DNA of 64,000 nucleotides, taken from contig OX485806.1 in the NCBI GenBank assembly GCA_950295325.1, positions 6,014,001 to 6,078,000 of the forward strand, read 5' to 3'. The stretch comes from Polytrichum commune (Eukaryota > Streptophyta > Polytrichopsida > Polytrichales > Polytrichaceae). Of this stretch, positions 53,730 through 64,000 are shown one piece after another. Below the pieces are notes generated by a model. That model did not search any database, had not been told where the DNA came from, and saw only the letters and a program-made list of their open reading frames with translations. How positions within the stretch are numbered: the first letter of the stretch is position 1; each line of letters opens with the position of its first letter. The translations under genes were made by a program, and so were the position numbers.

Positions 53730-53755
53730 GTTAGGGTTTAGGGTTTAGGGATTTT
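53730..53755 (+). repeat. Short interstitial telomere-like tract
   Basis: About three TTTAGGG units (TTAGGGTTTAGGGTTTAGGG) lie in copy 1 of the tandem duplication, where copy 2 has unrelated CACTATTTAAG. Confidence 0.8.
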
Positions 53756-55012
53756 GAAGGTCTTGAAATGCAATGCAAGTTGGGTTGTTTAAGTCTTGGG
53801 AATATGAATGAAAGAACACCGTGATATATACGTTGATTTGTGTACTCAGTGAAGGACTTGTGAGCTACTCTAAATATCGTATTTGGTGTCTTGAATTCTA
53901 CTTGTGTTGCTTATAACTAATTGTAAACTGCCCATGTGGGGTCACCCACACTAAACCCTAAACCCAACAATCTTCAATACCGTCACTTACTAAGTGATCA
54001 TTCATTTGACATTCAATCATCCATGACAAATTTTCAATACGGAAATGCCGAGATGTAGAATGCATCAAAATTTGTTTCAATAGTTGGGTTGTATTCCATC
54101 CAAATTTCAATCATTCGTGACAATGTTTGTGAACTTATTTATAAGAAGTGTCATTATAAAAAAATTACTACAATGACATAAAACACTTAATGACACTAAA
54201 TACAATGTGAGCGTAGTTTTTATAGGTAATGCGACATGATGGGAGCCTGCCCCTAGCATAGTGGTTGATCAAATTGAATGGCAATGATTTGCCTATTCAT
54301 CAAATATACATTTTATACCGAGGAGATTGATCAAGGCTAATTGTTGGTGGTGAGGGTTCATGTCCTCACAATTAAGTTTAGCTTAGAGTATTTCTAAACA
54401 AGAATACTCACTATGAGTTGCACATTAATTTCTTCATCTAAACATCGGTGTGAATGTTATCATTGTTATCTTATGAAAATAAAACATCACTTTCGTCTAT
54501 TGAAACTTCAATTCCACTTCTGATATCATTGTGGTAATCTTTTGATCTGTTGTTATTGTTATATATTTTGAATTGCACTATTTAAGAAGGTCTTGAAATG
54601 CAAAGCGAGTTGATTTGTGTAGGTATTGGGAATACGAATGAAGAATACCATAGTATATAACATTTGAATTGTGTGGTAAGCGAAGAACTTGTGAAATATA
54701 TTACATATCGTATTTAGTGTTACCAATTCTATTTGTCTTGCTCAATACTAATTCAAAACGGTCCATGTAGTGTCACCAACACCAAATGTAAACCAAACAT
54801 TATTTGTCATTCCTTGCAACAACTTTTAAAAAAAGAGGCATTATAGATTTAGAATGTTGCCATTAATGTCACTTACTATGTGATTTCTCATCCAAAATAC
54901 AATCATCCGTGACAATATTTCATTACATAAATGTTTGGATGCATCATATACCAAACATTTGTAAGTATTTCATTACAGAGATGTAAGTTGAGACGACATA
55001 CTTGTAAACTTA

Positions 55013-55593
55013 GGCCCGCTTCACACTATAGCTATCCAAGTTGAGAGGTTGTGGGATTGAATGGCCAAACTTTGTTGAGAGTCCAAAGGAATGGGTTGAA
55101 AATATATAGTCAATAAAATATAGGAATTGGAGCCTTCGACTGGGCATAGTGTGAAGCCTCCAAAGGTCAAGCCCAAAGTCCAAACCTTTGGCTGTGAACT
55201 CCTATGGCCTCTCAACTTGGACATCCATAGTGTGACGTCTCCAAGGGCCAAGCCCAAAGTCCAAAGGAAGAAGGAGCATCCCACTCTATTTCATGCCCAA
55301 AACAACCCCTCCAATCTAATGACCAATATCTTGTCAGTTTTTTTTTTTTTAATGGAAAAAAATGGACAACCCTTGACCATAATTTGGATTTCCATTATTT
55401 TTTGACTCAAACTTCTTTCGAGAGTCCGTCACCTTTGTCAAAATGTACTACCATGTAGACATTTTGGAGAGGGATGGTCTTTGGACTTTGGCCTCTAGTA
55501 TGAAGAATATGGAGACCGAATTTATGGTTTCTTACAGTCTGATTGGTGGAAATCGAAGGCCTCTTGACCTTTGGCCATAGTGTGAAGCAACCC
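55013..55593. mobile_element. PIF/Harbinger-type MITE nested in repeat B
   Basis: Borders are TTA|GGCCCGCTTCACACTATAG and CCATAGTGTGAAGCAACCC|TTA. Removing it restores repeat B (TTGTAAACTTA joined to TTCATAAAGAGTGTC, compare 54130-54160). It is 581 bp and noncoding. CATAGTGTGA..CTCCAA.G words at about 55145 and 55226 are internal copies of the terminal motif. Confidence 0.88.
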
Positions 55594-55680
55594 TTATTCA
55601 TAAAGAGTGTCATAGAAAAAGTTACCACAATGACATGAAATACCGTGTGAGACTACATACAAAATTTAGTCTAGCCTGCA

Positions 55681-56240
55681 TATGTAAGGATATTGATCAA
55701 AGGTCAAAAAAAAATTCTTTATTTTGCTGAAACCTCAAACATCCAAAAGCCTAGACGGGGTTTGGAGACAAAACAAATGAGTCATCTTGGTGACAACTTC
55801 ATTTTGGTACTACACTAACACTCTTGATATTCTTCAATTTTGGGACATTAGTTGGGAACATACCAAAAATATTTAGAATCTAACTCGCGGCGATGATTAA
55901 GAGGGGTAAGCCATCCTTTGTGTACTACGGTAATATTCTCATGGAAGTGACGCTCTTAGTAAAGGTGAAGTGTTATTGGAAGCAAGAAATCTCACATGAC
56001 CGCTAAAATTAACATCATCCTCAAGAGTGAAGGTGAAAGTGTTAGTCGATATTTTCGATAACTATAACAATGAGTAGTTTATCATATTGGCTACATTAAA
56101 TATTGTATTTAGTGTCGTACTATATTTTATGTCATCGTGGTACATTTTCTAATAACAATTCTTAGGAATAAGTCCACAAATATTGTCATGAATGATTGAA
56201 TTTTGGATGGAATACAATCCACTTATCAAAACAAATTACA
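55681..56240. other. Spacer with truncated repeat B
   Basis: From 56088 to 56240 the sequence matches repeat B (TTAAATATTGTATTTAGTGTC, TTTTGGATGGAATACAA) and stops abruptly at the gypsy LTR. Nothing else recognised. Confidence 0.5.
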
Positions 56241-57087
56241 TGTTGTGAACTTCCAAACTTTGTAAATTACAAAAAGCTTTACATCTTAAACACAATATTA
56301 CGATTGCTATGAGCTCAAACCCATCGAGCATAGGAGAGACACGAGATGATCCTCCCTTCGACCCCGAGCTCTCTCTTATATCTCAAATGCACTTCTAGTC
56401 TTATCCATCTTTATCCATAGTATTTAAGAGATACTTTAAGAAGTCTCATATATTATTAAATTTAAATTGAAGCTTCTTTATCTACATACATAGATCATTT
56501 CATTGTATGATATATATTTTCTTATCTTTTGGCTCAATCAAAATCGTTTAGTTGGAACTATCCAGCTTTATCCATTCATCCATTCTTCTAGTTGGAATTG
56601 TCTAATTCCAACTTGATTCACTCGTCCATTCTTCTAGTTGGAACTATCTAATTCCAACTAGATTCACTCATCCATTCTTCTAATTAGGATTGTCTAATCC
56701 CAACTTGATCCTATCATCCATTCTTCTAGTTGGAACTATCTAATTCCAACTATATTCATTCATCCATTATTATAGTTGAAATTGTCTAACTCCAACTATA
56801 TTTATTCATCGAGTGTAGTCTAACTCCAATTCACATCTTCTAGTTGGAGTTGTCTAACTCCAACACAAAGATCTTCCATAGGGAGGTGTCTAACTCCCAA
56901 TTCGAGTTGTCTAACTCCAACGCAACCCTCGTGCATCATTATTTTGTGAGTTATTTGACCCAATCACTTCTTTGGAGTTGTATGACTCCAAACATTATTT
57001 ACTCACATGCTAAATACAACAAAACATGGTTAGTCTTTTTATTTTTGCATAATCCAACATTAAATCATTTTATTTGGGTATATCACA
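56241..57087 (-). repeat. 3' LTR with U3 hairpin array
   Basis: Begins on the minus strand at 57087 (TGTGATATACCC), directly after the polypurine tract. The U5 end is cut off near 56240, where repeat B begins. Between about 56530 and 57000 it has 9-10 short inverted repeats in a period near 46 bp. Confidence 0.8.
56530..57000. repeat. Array of hairpin units in LTR U3
   Basis: Units such as AGTTGGAATT-GTCT-AATTCCAACT repeat with spacer ATTCACTC.TCCATTCTTCT. Later units read AGTTGGAGTT-GTCT-AACTCCAAC and GGAGTT-GTAT-GACTCC, with both arms changed together in some of them. Confidence 0.85.
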
Positions 57088-57098
57088 ATCCCCCCCTT
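57088..57098 (-). other. Polypurine tract of the gypsy element
   Basis: Minus strand AAGGGGGGGAT immediately precedes the LTR end TGTGATA; it would prime plus-strand DNA synthesis. Confidence 0.8.
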
Positions 57099-57200
57099 AA
57101 AATATGTCATTGTACTCAATGACATACATGGGAACGTCCCTTATGAAGTCAACATCTCGCTCCCAAAAGGTTTCATCTTCTGGACAATCTTTTCATTTTC

Positions 57201-57990
57201 CTACGAATCTTCTAAAACATCTATTCCAAAGATGTTCGTACAACCTACAAGTTCACCTAACATATTTTCATCACAAGCTACCTTGGAAAGCTCAAGGACC
57301 ACGTTGTTATGATACGACATATATTTTCTCAATAAACAAACATGAAAAACATTATGCATACTCCAATCCTCGGGCAATTCCAATTCATACAGAACATGTC
57401 CAATCCTTCTAACTCAGGGAGTGCACTATTCATTAAAACCAAGCATCACGTGCGTGCATGCCCCTTATTAAAATACCCCTATATACATTTTATTTTTGCT
57501 AAAATCAAGCAATATACTTACAAATCTCATTGCTTCAAAATACATTTCCATACGTACACAAGGGTCCAAAAACAAATACAAAAATTGTATATAACATGTG
57601 TACAAATGTTTGGAAATGCAAAAATATGGCCCTATTATATGTATAATATCAAATCATGGATTTTTAGTTATAAAGTCGTTACTTAGTGGATGAAAAAACA
57701 CATGATTCTTGGTCCAGGTCTGACTTGAACGCGTAAACGCGTAAATGCGTACTTTACATATATTTTTCTATAGCCTCATGTATATCTACTTCTTGCTTAA
57801 TAGCAATATGTCTCTTGTACATACATTTTGTACATGTTTGTTTTAAATAATACCCCTTTTGTGCACCCACGTGTATAAATACAGTACTTGAACAGTGCAC
57901 TCCCTGGGCCTTCTAACAATATCCAACGGACCACAAAATATGGGAGACAACTTCTTTGACTTTCCCATGTAAAGCTAGATTTATGATGTG
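57201..57990 (-). pseudogene. Gypsy integrase C-terminal (GPY/F-like) remnant
   Basis: Fragments in separate frames: LPYFVVRWILLEG in place of the GPF/GPY module, then LPEDWSMHNVFHVCLLRKYM, a hallmark of the region just before the chromodomain or the end of gypsy pol. Frame breaks separate them. Whether a chromodomain followed cannot be told. Confidence 0.7.
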
Positions 57991-58199
57991 TGACCTTCAA
58001 AAAATACATTATCAATCACCTCAAATTCTCACAAGCCTCTTTTCTTATTTGCATAGTGTTTAATTCTATATCGAACACTCCTCATGCTCAATTTAACAAA
58101 TTCAATGACTTCATTCATTTTTCTAACCATTTGATTGACACTTTCAAACCTTGACTTAAGGTTCAAAAAAACATTGAAGTCTTACAATCTTGTCCATAT

Positions 58200-58666
58200 A
58201 AAGCAAAGATTAGACCACAACCAATATTGTTGAGTAATCTTTGGTCATATGCAAATTCACAAAGACATAACCATTTGTCCCAAAGTTGTTGTCTCTTATC
58301 AACATACATTTGAAGCATGTCTTCAATGGTTCATTTATTTTTACCATCTATCTTAGAATGATAAGCTTTTCTATTTTTAATTTTGATTTCACACATTTTA
58401 AAGAGTGCACTCTAAAATTTATTCAAAAAATTAGGATTTTGATCACTAATAATTTATGACGGCTATCCATGAATCTTACAAATGTTTTTCATACATAATT
58501 CGGTAACACTGGGAGCCACCATTGTTGTCAATGTTGGTATGAAATGGACAATCTTTGTTAATCGATCCACAATCGCAAAGATGCTATCATAATAAGTTTC
58601 TGTCTTGAAAAGACTCGCGATAAAATACGTACTAAATTCATAAAAAAACACTCGTCTCTCATGCAT
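58200..58666 (-). pseudogene. Gypsy integrase core remnant
   Basis: The segment DSIFAIVDRLTKIVHFIPTL contains the first core Asp region, then SDQNP with the second Asp, AYHSKIDGK in place of the AYHPQTDGQ-type motif, and EDMLQMYVDKRQQLWDKWL. Stops and shifts interrupt it. Confidence 0.8.
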
Positions 58667-59600
58667 GAAAACAACACCAATAGTCGGGTCACTAGCATCA
58701 ATACATAAAACAATACATCATTCAACAAGATTCATGAGTGTCGAGACAAATGTTGAAATTAAAATGTTGTTTAAGTTCAAGAAACTTGAATCGCAACTAA
58801 AACTACAATTAACAAAGACAAACTTTCTTTCAAAAATGCACTCTAAGGAGCTACAATCTTGGAGAATCATCTCACAAAGCTTCGATAATAGCTATCAAGA
58901 CCTGAGAAGCTTCACATTACGGTCTTACTCGAAGGCATCGTCCACTCAACAATTATTTTGACCTTTTTAGGGTCAACTAATATGCTTTTATATGTAACTA
59001 TATGACCAAGGTAGTAAACGTTCGATGAAAAAAATCACATTTGTTCCGCTTGATATAGAGTTTATTGGACCTCATGACATCAAACACTTGTCTAAGATGT
59101 TCTTTGTGTTTCTCTGTCATTTTAGAGTAAATGAAAATATCATCCATAAATATCAACATGAACTTACGCAAATGTTAACGAAACAAAGTATTCATCAATG
59201 TCATAAATATGGTTGGAGCATTTGTGAGCCCAAAAAAAATCACAATAAACTTATAGTGTCCTATGTGTAACCAAATTGCGGTCTTTTCAATATCTATTTT
59301 TTTCACTCGCATATGGTGGTAACCACTTTTGGGTCAACTTCATAAAAAGCCTTTTGTTTCATAGAAATAATCAAACAAATCATCTATATGTGGTAACAAA
59401 TATTTGTTGTTTATGGTAAATTTATTCAGTCCACGGTAATCCATACATAATCTTAAAGACTCGTCTTTCTTTTTTACGGAGAGGATAATTATCCCACGAA
59501 TGCTTATCATATTGATTGTAGCTTTTATTTAACAAGTCCATCAACTGATGATCTAATTCCTCGTTTTGAGCTTTAAAAAATAATATGAACCTCCTAAGAT
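58667..59600 (-). pseudogene. Gypsy reverse transcriptase/RNase H remnant
   Basis: Shows MDYRGLNKF near 59430, then FMLIFMDDIFIYSKMTEKHK near 59110-59170 with the catalytic Asp-Asp in an FMDD box, followed by HLRQVFDVMRSNKLYIKRNK. RNase H sequence downstream (58670-58980) is heavily broken. Confidence 0.85.
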
Positions 59601-60041
59601 TGGGATTGCATTAGTGACCAAGTCTATAGCATGATCTACTTCCCTTACTAGTGGTTATTTAATCATTTCATCAGAGAATACATCATTGAATTCAACCACA
59701 AAAAAAAAAAATCATCCAAAACAACTTCATTTCCCTTGTTGGCTTTCATTTTCTATTGTAATTCTACCACATGTACTAAAAATGTTTTATGATTTTTTTG
59801 ACAAACCTTTTTAGTTGCAGATAAAAAAACATAGGAACCATTGGCAATTATCATTTACCTATGATGGAAAGCTTTTCATGAACTGCATGTTCTTTATATG
59901 TAATGTATGCTTCCACTTAACATAGGCATTATCATTCCTAAGATGACATCGTATTGTGTTGCACTTCAAACCACAAAGTCGGCTATAATGTTGACTCCTT
60001 GAATGTCCACCAATGCCCTTGACATTCGGTGGTTGATAACA

Positions 60042-60317
60042 TTAAATTCGTTGTTCAGTAGTAAAACAAAACACATTTTTATTGGAACTAGGGGAAAGTT
60101 CTACACTCTTTGCAAAATCAACCAACATCATATTATGTGTGTTTCTCGTATCAACTATAATAGTACATGTATGGGAAGAATTCAAATATCCTTTAACTTC
60201 AATTACCGTCGAATATTGCTCTACTTCTATGTTCATCAATGTAGAAGAATCTTGAACTGAGCCACATACATCATGCTCTTGGACATGTACTAAATCGTCC
60301 ACTTCCAAGAGTGTCAT
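60042..60317 (-). pseudogene. Gypsy aspartic protease remnant
   Basis: CTIIVDTRNTHNMM corresponds to the retropepsin active site, but the usual D-S/T-G triad reads D-T-R, so it would be inactive as it stands. Confidence 0.7.
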
Positions 60318-60340
60318 TTGTCGTTTTTTTCACTTGCGGT

Positions 60341-61346
60341 ATTCAAAGGATCTATGTACATGTTCATGGCAAACATAACAAAGTGTTTTTGGGCGGTGAT
60401 ATTCTTGCTATTTTCTGCTCAATGTAAAAGTCTTGCCGCTCTCACAATTTTGCCTAGGAAATTTTGAGGATGTGAAAAATTGACCTTGAGAATTGGATCT
60501 TATAGGCATCTTTCCAAGTCAATGAGTATAAGATGCCCTATTTTGTTTTTCAAAGTTTGGAATCAAATGATATGCTTCATTCAATAGTACAAGGACATGG
60601 GCATTGATTTTAAATCCAATGGATTCTCTAAAAGCTTCCAAAAAAAACTCCACTTGATTTATCTCCCATCTATGAATGAAAGTGGCCAGAGTGTTCATCA
60701 AACTTAGATTTAAATTATGCAACAAACATCTCTTCGTATCCAAGCTTGTACATTTCTGAACGCATTTGTGATTGGAAACTAATTGGAAGGAATTTATTGA
60801 TAAACAACCCCTTAAAATCCTTCCACCCTCTAATAGGATGTTATCCATGCTTTTCCCAATCCCTTTTAATCGTGTCATACTACAACATACGGGCTTTGTC
60901 GGTCAAAAGAATGAGCGTTGCTCTTATTATATCCTTCTTTAAATATATATTTAGAAAATATCCTCGTCAATGAATAAAAAAACAAAGCATCTTTAAACTT
61001 GAAATTGCGCCCTCCAAAAATAGGTTTGATGGTGAATTTCCTCACATCACTCATGACATCAAAACACTTTTTATTGCTCTTTGGTTGACGAGACCTAAGA
61101 GAAAGAGTAGATCGGGCTAAAATTGCTATGAGATGAAGAACTAGGCCTCTCACCAGATGACGAGCCATGAGGAATTTCTTCTTGATCTAGATCCAATAAA
61201 TCTTCTCTACCTCTCATGACTCCTAGACCTTGATTTGTTGCCTCGATTGTTTTGTAGCATGCATGTAATATAACCACTTGATCACCATTATTGTATCTCT
61301 CCCTATTTCCTAGTTCTTGAGCAATCACCTCCTGCATCATTTCCAA
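60341..61346 (-). pseudogene. Gypsy gag remnant with altered zinc knuckle
   Basis: The capsid-like part includes EFFLEAFRESIGF and a LNEAYHLIPNFEKQ segment. Near 60341-60400 CYVCHEHVHRSFEY matches a CCHC knuckle except that the last Cys is Tyr. The N-terminal part (61095-61346) is Glu/Gln/Ser-rich. Frames are broken. Confidence 0.7.
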
Positions 61347-61388
61347 ATATGTTCTCTCACTTCAAAAGTTATAACCACGGTGGTTGTG

Positions 61389-61416
61389 GTGTCAGCCCCC
61401 CGCTATGATACCAAAT
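61389..61416 (-). other. Gypsy primer-binding site
   Basis: Minus strand TTTGGTATCATAGCGGGG directly after the LTR end (..GTGACA) matches the initiator methionine tRNA 3'-end complement TGGTATCAGAGC except for one substitution. Confidence 0.82.
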
Positions 61417-61735
61417 TGTCACATGCCTCTTTTACACAAAATTAATATAAACATGAATACACACAAGACACCATTATTGAGAACTTTCAAAATGTGTACA
61501 TTACAAAAAAAAACTTTTTATCTTAAACATAATATTATGATTGCTATGAGCTCGAACCGCCCGACCACATAAGAGACACAAGATGATCCTTTCTCCTCCC
61601 CCGAGCTCTTTCTTATTCCATGAATGTACTCCTAGTCTTATACATTTTTATCCATAATATATAAGATTTATTTTTAGAAGCCTCTTATATTACTAAATTT
61701 AAATTGAAGCTTTCTTGTTTGTATACATAGATACA
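61417..61735 (-). repeat. 5' LTR remnant (U3 truncated)
   Basis: Ends on the minus strand in GTGACA next to the primer-binding site. It matches the 3' LTR through ATTATGATTGCTATGAGCTC, GAGACACAAGATGATCCT and AAATTTAAATTGAAGC, then diverges at about 61735, losing the U3 hairpin array. Confidence 0.82.
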
Positions 61736-63700
61736 TATGAAATATTTGGCCATGTCATGCTGCTACTCATAATTCACGTGTTAGATTTCTCCCACCTTTG
61801 ATGCATACCCACCCATTTCTCATAATTTGAAGGAGATTGAATCCATTCAGAGTTCGATCCAAGAATCATTATGTTGGGAACCCATGTAGTATTTGTAGGT
61901 TGTGACTCATTTTGGTACAAATGAAGCTTGCGAAATTTTGTGTTCTATGGAAGTCTTAGGAGATGTTATGTGTATTTCTTGAGAAAGCTTAGTGTTGTCC
62001 ATTTAGGGTACAATCCCTAATAGAATAATTACCAAGCAAGAAAAATCCAACTTAAAACATTAGATTGCATGCTTTGACAAAGATAGCATGACATTGAAGA
62101 AATTTTTCTACACCATTGGAAGACATGAAGCTATGTGTGGGCCTCTAGGCATAACTAGAGAAACTTTACCAATTTGATATGATATAAAATGATTACTAAC
62201 GATAGTCGATCATAGAACCTAGATAATAAACGTATTAGTTATTATGAAGAATAGTAGTAGCACTATTTGACAACAAAAATCATTTAAAGCATCAAATTCA
62301 AGTGCCAAGGGAGGTGGTATGAGATTTAATACGGCAAAACGGGTAGGTAGCCATTTCGTTGTATGATGTCTCCATGTGCTCCACATATGTGACATGGATG
62401 TCACATTGTTCACATTTGCCTTGTAAAGATTTATAAGGTGAAGGGTTGGTTTGCAACTTTTGGCAATGTGACCCTTGGTTCCACACTTGAAATAAATATG
62501 AGTTTTTGTACTTGTGTTTCGCTACAATGATCGTCTGGGCGAAGGCCCCCAAAAACAATAATTTTGTGAAGATTGTGGAGTGCAATGTTTACATGCATTT
62601 CTCTATCACATTCGCATTGTTACTTGGTTCACCGCACAAAGATAGTTGAAATGTTATCTTATACATATTAGTATTGTACTTGGCTATAGTTGGATAATCA
62701 TGAACTTGAAGACGTATCCAATCATAGTGAGCCTTGAGTAATAATATATGTTACCAAACGTATATATAATATATGAACTCGAAGACATACCCTTTGGTAA
62801 TAATATAATATGTCAGTGGTTGAACTAAATTTGAAAATGTTGTTTACAAAGCATGAGTTGACATCACAATGAGCTACTGTGACTACAATGTTGGATAAAG
62901 GTGAGGTTGAAGCATCTATAACTGATAAAATAGAAGATTTCTCTTGCTTATGAGAAATAATAATGGGAGAATATTTTTCTTGCAAAGAGTATAAAATTCT
63001 AAGGAGAATGCAAATAAGTTTCTCATGAATTGCTACAAAGTAAGAAGTGTAAATTGCAGGGTTACACATAGTCAATCTATAGGTTAACCCATAACCGTTC
63101 ACCTTAATGCTACTCCTTTGTTCCAACAGTCATTGGAGCTCTTATGGGGCAATCAATCACAACCCTCCACCACATAAACTTTAAATTTGTTCGCCTAAAA
63201 AAATATAGATCTCATCTATGTTGGCATTACATGACCCCAATGAGCGGTGAAATGGCCCTAGTCAACTATGGATGCCTGTACCTTATATAGAAGGTTTGAC
63301 ACTCTTGAGGTAACACGCCTTGTTGGTAACTACCATAGTACCTTTACCACTCGGCTATTTATAATGACAAATGACTATACTTTATGTTTTTAGATTCAAC
63401 AATCCCGGATTTAAAGGAAAAATAAAAAATTCCCACATTATTTTTTTAGCAATTTAAAAATAAGAATGTTCAAAAATAAAATTTCCTAAAAATATTTGAA
63501 CTTGTGCCGAAGTGAGTAAAGGTACTACTGTACAATTCCAAGCTAACATGAGTATAGTCCAAAGTTAAATGGCTATAATTCCAAGATAACATCCTATGAT
63601 GACAAAGCTGGGTCTACTGACACCCACTCATTGTTGATAGTGGCAGTGTTCAAGTTTGCCTATATTACTCAAATATTCCATATATTACTCAAATATAGGT
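61736..63700. other. Gene-free AT-rich stretch
   Basis: No coding family recognised. Minus frames at 62298-62585 and 62722-63126 lack domain signals. Confidence 0.4.
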
Positions 63701-63727
63701 GCCCAATTAAGGAAAGTAACCGAATTA

Positions 63728-63765
63728 GGCACGTGTACCTTAACTACGTGGCTATTTGCCACGTG
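63728..63765. promoter_or_regulatory. Two CACGTG G-box cores near the right edge
   Basis: GGCACGTGTAC (about 63729) and GCCACGTGCGC (about 63757) lie 28 bp apart, followed by a GC-rich segment with a GACGGGCCGGGTGGTCGAC word. This looks like the promoter of a gene beyond the right edge, but no coding start can be assigned. Confidence 0.4.
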
Positions 63766-64000
63766 CGCCTGACCCTGTATTTGACGGCCGTCGGGACCGA
63801 TGCCTTTGACGGGCCGGGTGGTCGACGGAGCCGTGGCAGTCGACAGGGTACTGGCAAAGAAGAACCTCAACTTGTGGATTGATGGTAATTCACGGAGCAT
63901 TTGGTCAAACCTTATCAAATAGAGAAAGAGTGAAAGCTCAGCATTCGGTGTTGTGTTTGAATACAGAGACAAAGACGGTGGTAGTTGGTGCAGGGTGGGT

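Larger units (their letters stand above)
53480..55680 (+). repeat. Tandem duplication of about 850 bp, each copy ending in repeat B
   Basis: The stretch 53480-54226 matches 54335-55671 minus the 581-bp MITE. Shared words include AACATCACTTTC, ATTGAAACTTCAA, GTGGTAATCTT and AGGTCTTGAAATGCAA. Repeat B copies lie at about 53868-54226 and 54700-55671. Copy 1 has a telomere-like insertion (53730-53755) absent from copy 2. Confidence 0.78.
56241..61735 (-). mobile_element. Decayed Ty3/gypsy LTR retrotransposon
   Basis: On the minus strand the order is 5' LTR remnant, primer-binding site, gag with zinc knuckle, protease, reverse transcriptase, RNase H, integrase, GPY/F-like tail, polypurine tract, 3' LTR. 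This order (RT before integrase) defines Ty3/gypsy (Metaviridae). All frames carry stops or shifts. The LTRs align over about 260 bp (56241-56505 with about 61475-61735) with many differences, so the insertion is old. Both outer LTR ends are truncated and no target duplication can be seen. Confidence 0.92.

Noticed and set aside
57797-58015. Independent small protein on the minus strand
   Set aside because: It lies between integrase core and the gypsy polypurine tract and reads as a broken GPY/F-like module, so it belongs to the retroelement.
61384-61572. 62-codon plus-strand frame
   Set aside because: It overlaps the primer-binding site and 5' LTR remnant of the gypsy element.

Overview
The window looks like nuclear DNA from a land plant. 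The genes carry spliceosomal introns with GT..AG borders. One gene encodes a plastid-targeted YbaB-type protein with a transit peptide, another a plant-type enone/alkenal oxidoreductase with a plastid-like leader. The retroelements are plant-type Ty3/gypsy (initiator-Met tRNA primer site) and Ty1/copia. Seven protein genes share 64 kb with abundant transposon debris. A type II membrane protein resembling DUF1647-like proteins, and the H2A tail without an SQ motif, would suit a bryophyte or other non-seed plant, but I cannot fix the lineage from the sequence alone.

Layout. 0.5-4.1 kb (minus): 5' half of a STIC2-like plastid YbaB/EbfC gene; its 3' end lies outside the window. 4.3-10.4 kb: repeats, including two copies of a terminal-inverted-repeat (TIR) element, a pogo-like deletion derivative and microsatellites. 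10.4-13.2 kb (minus): a two-exon fatty acid hydroxylase/sterol desaturase gene next to a decayed partial copy that is itself split by a TIR insertion. 14-19.6 kb: repeats only. 19.6-22.8 kb (plus): an MRG-domain chromatin reader whose coding region is one exon. 24.4-29.4 kb (minus): an Mpv17/PMP22 family membrane protein, convergent with MRG and lacking only its first exon(s). 32.3-37.7 kb (plus): a five-exon enone/alkenal oxidoreductase. 41.2-43.5 kb (plus): a four-exon type II membrane protein, probably glycosyltransferase-like. 43.7-48 kb: copia debris, an unrecognised decayed stretch and a Mutator-type MITE. 51.1-51.7 kb (minus): histone H2A with one intron. 53.4-55.7 kb: a tandem duplication with nested MITEs. 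56.2-61.7 kb (minus): a decayed Ty3/gypsy element with truncated LTRs. The last kilobase has G-boxes and may be the promoter of a gene to the right.

The genes do not form a pathway; they are ordinary neighbours (plastid homeostasis, lipid modification, chromatin, peroxisome/mitochondrion/plastid membrane, redox detoxification, nucleosome). The most striking shared property is local tandem duplication at gene 5' ends. In three genes a copy offset of about 360 bp lies at or next to the first exon. Two others have shorter arrays (about 115 bp and 80-86 bp) upstream of their starts. Exon borders were derived by hand from splice consensus, reading phase and family conservation; in each complete gene the joined exons give a whole number of codons.
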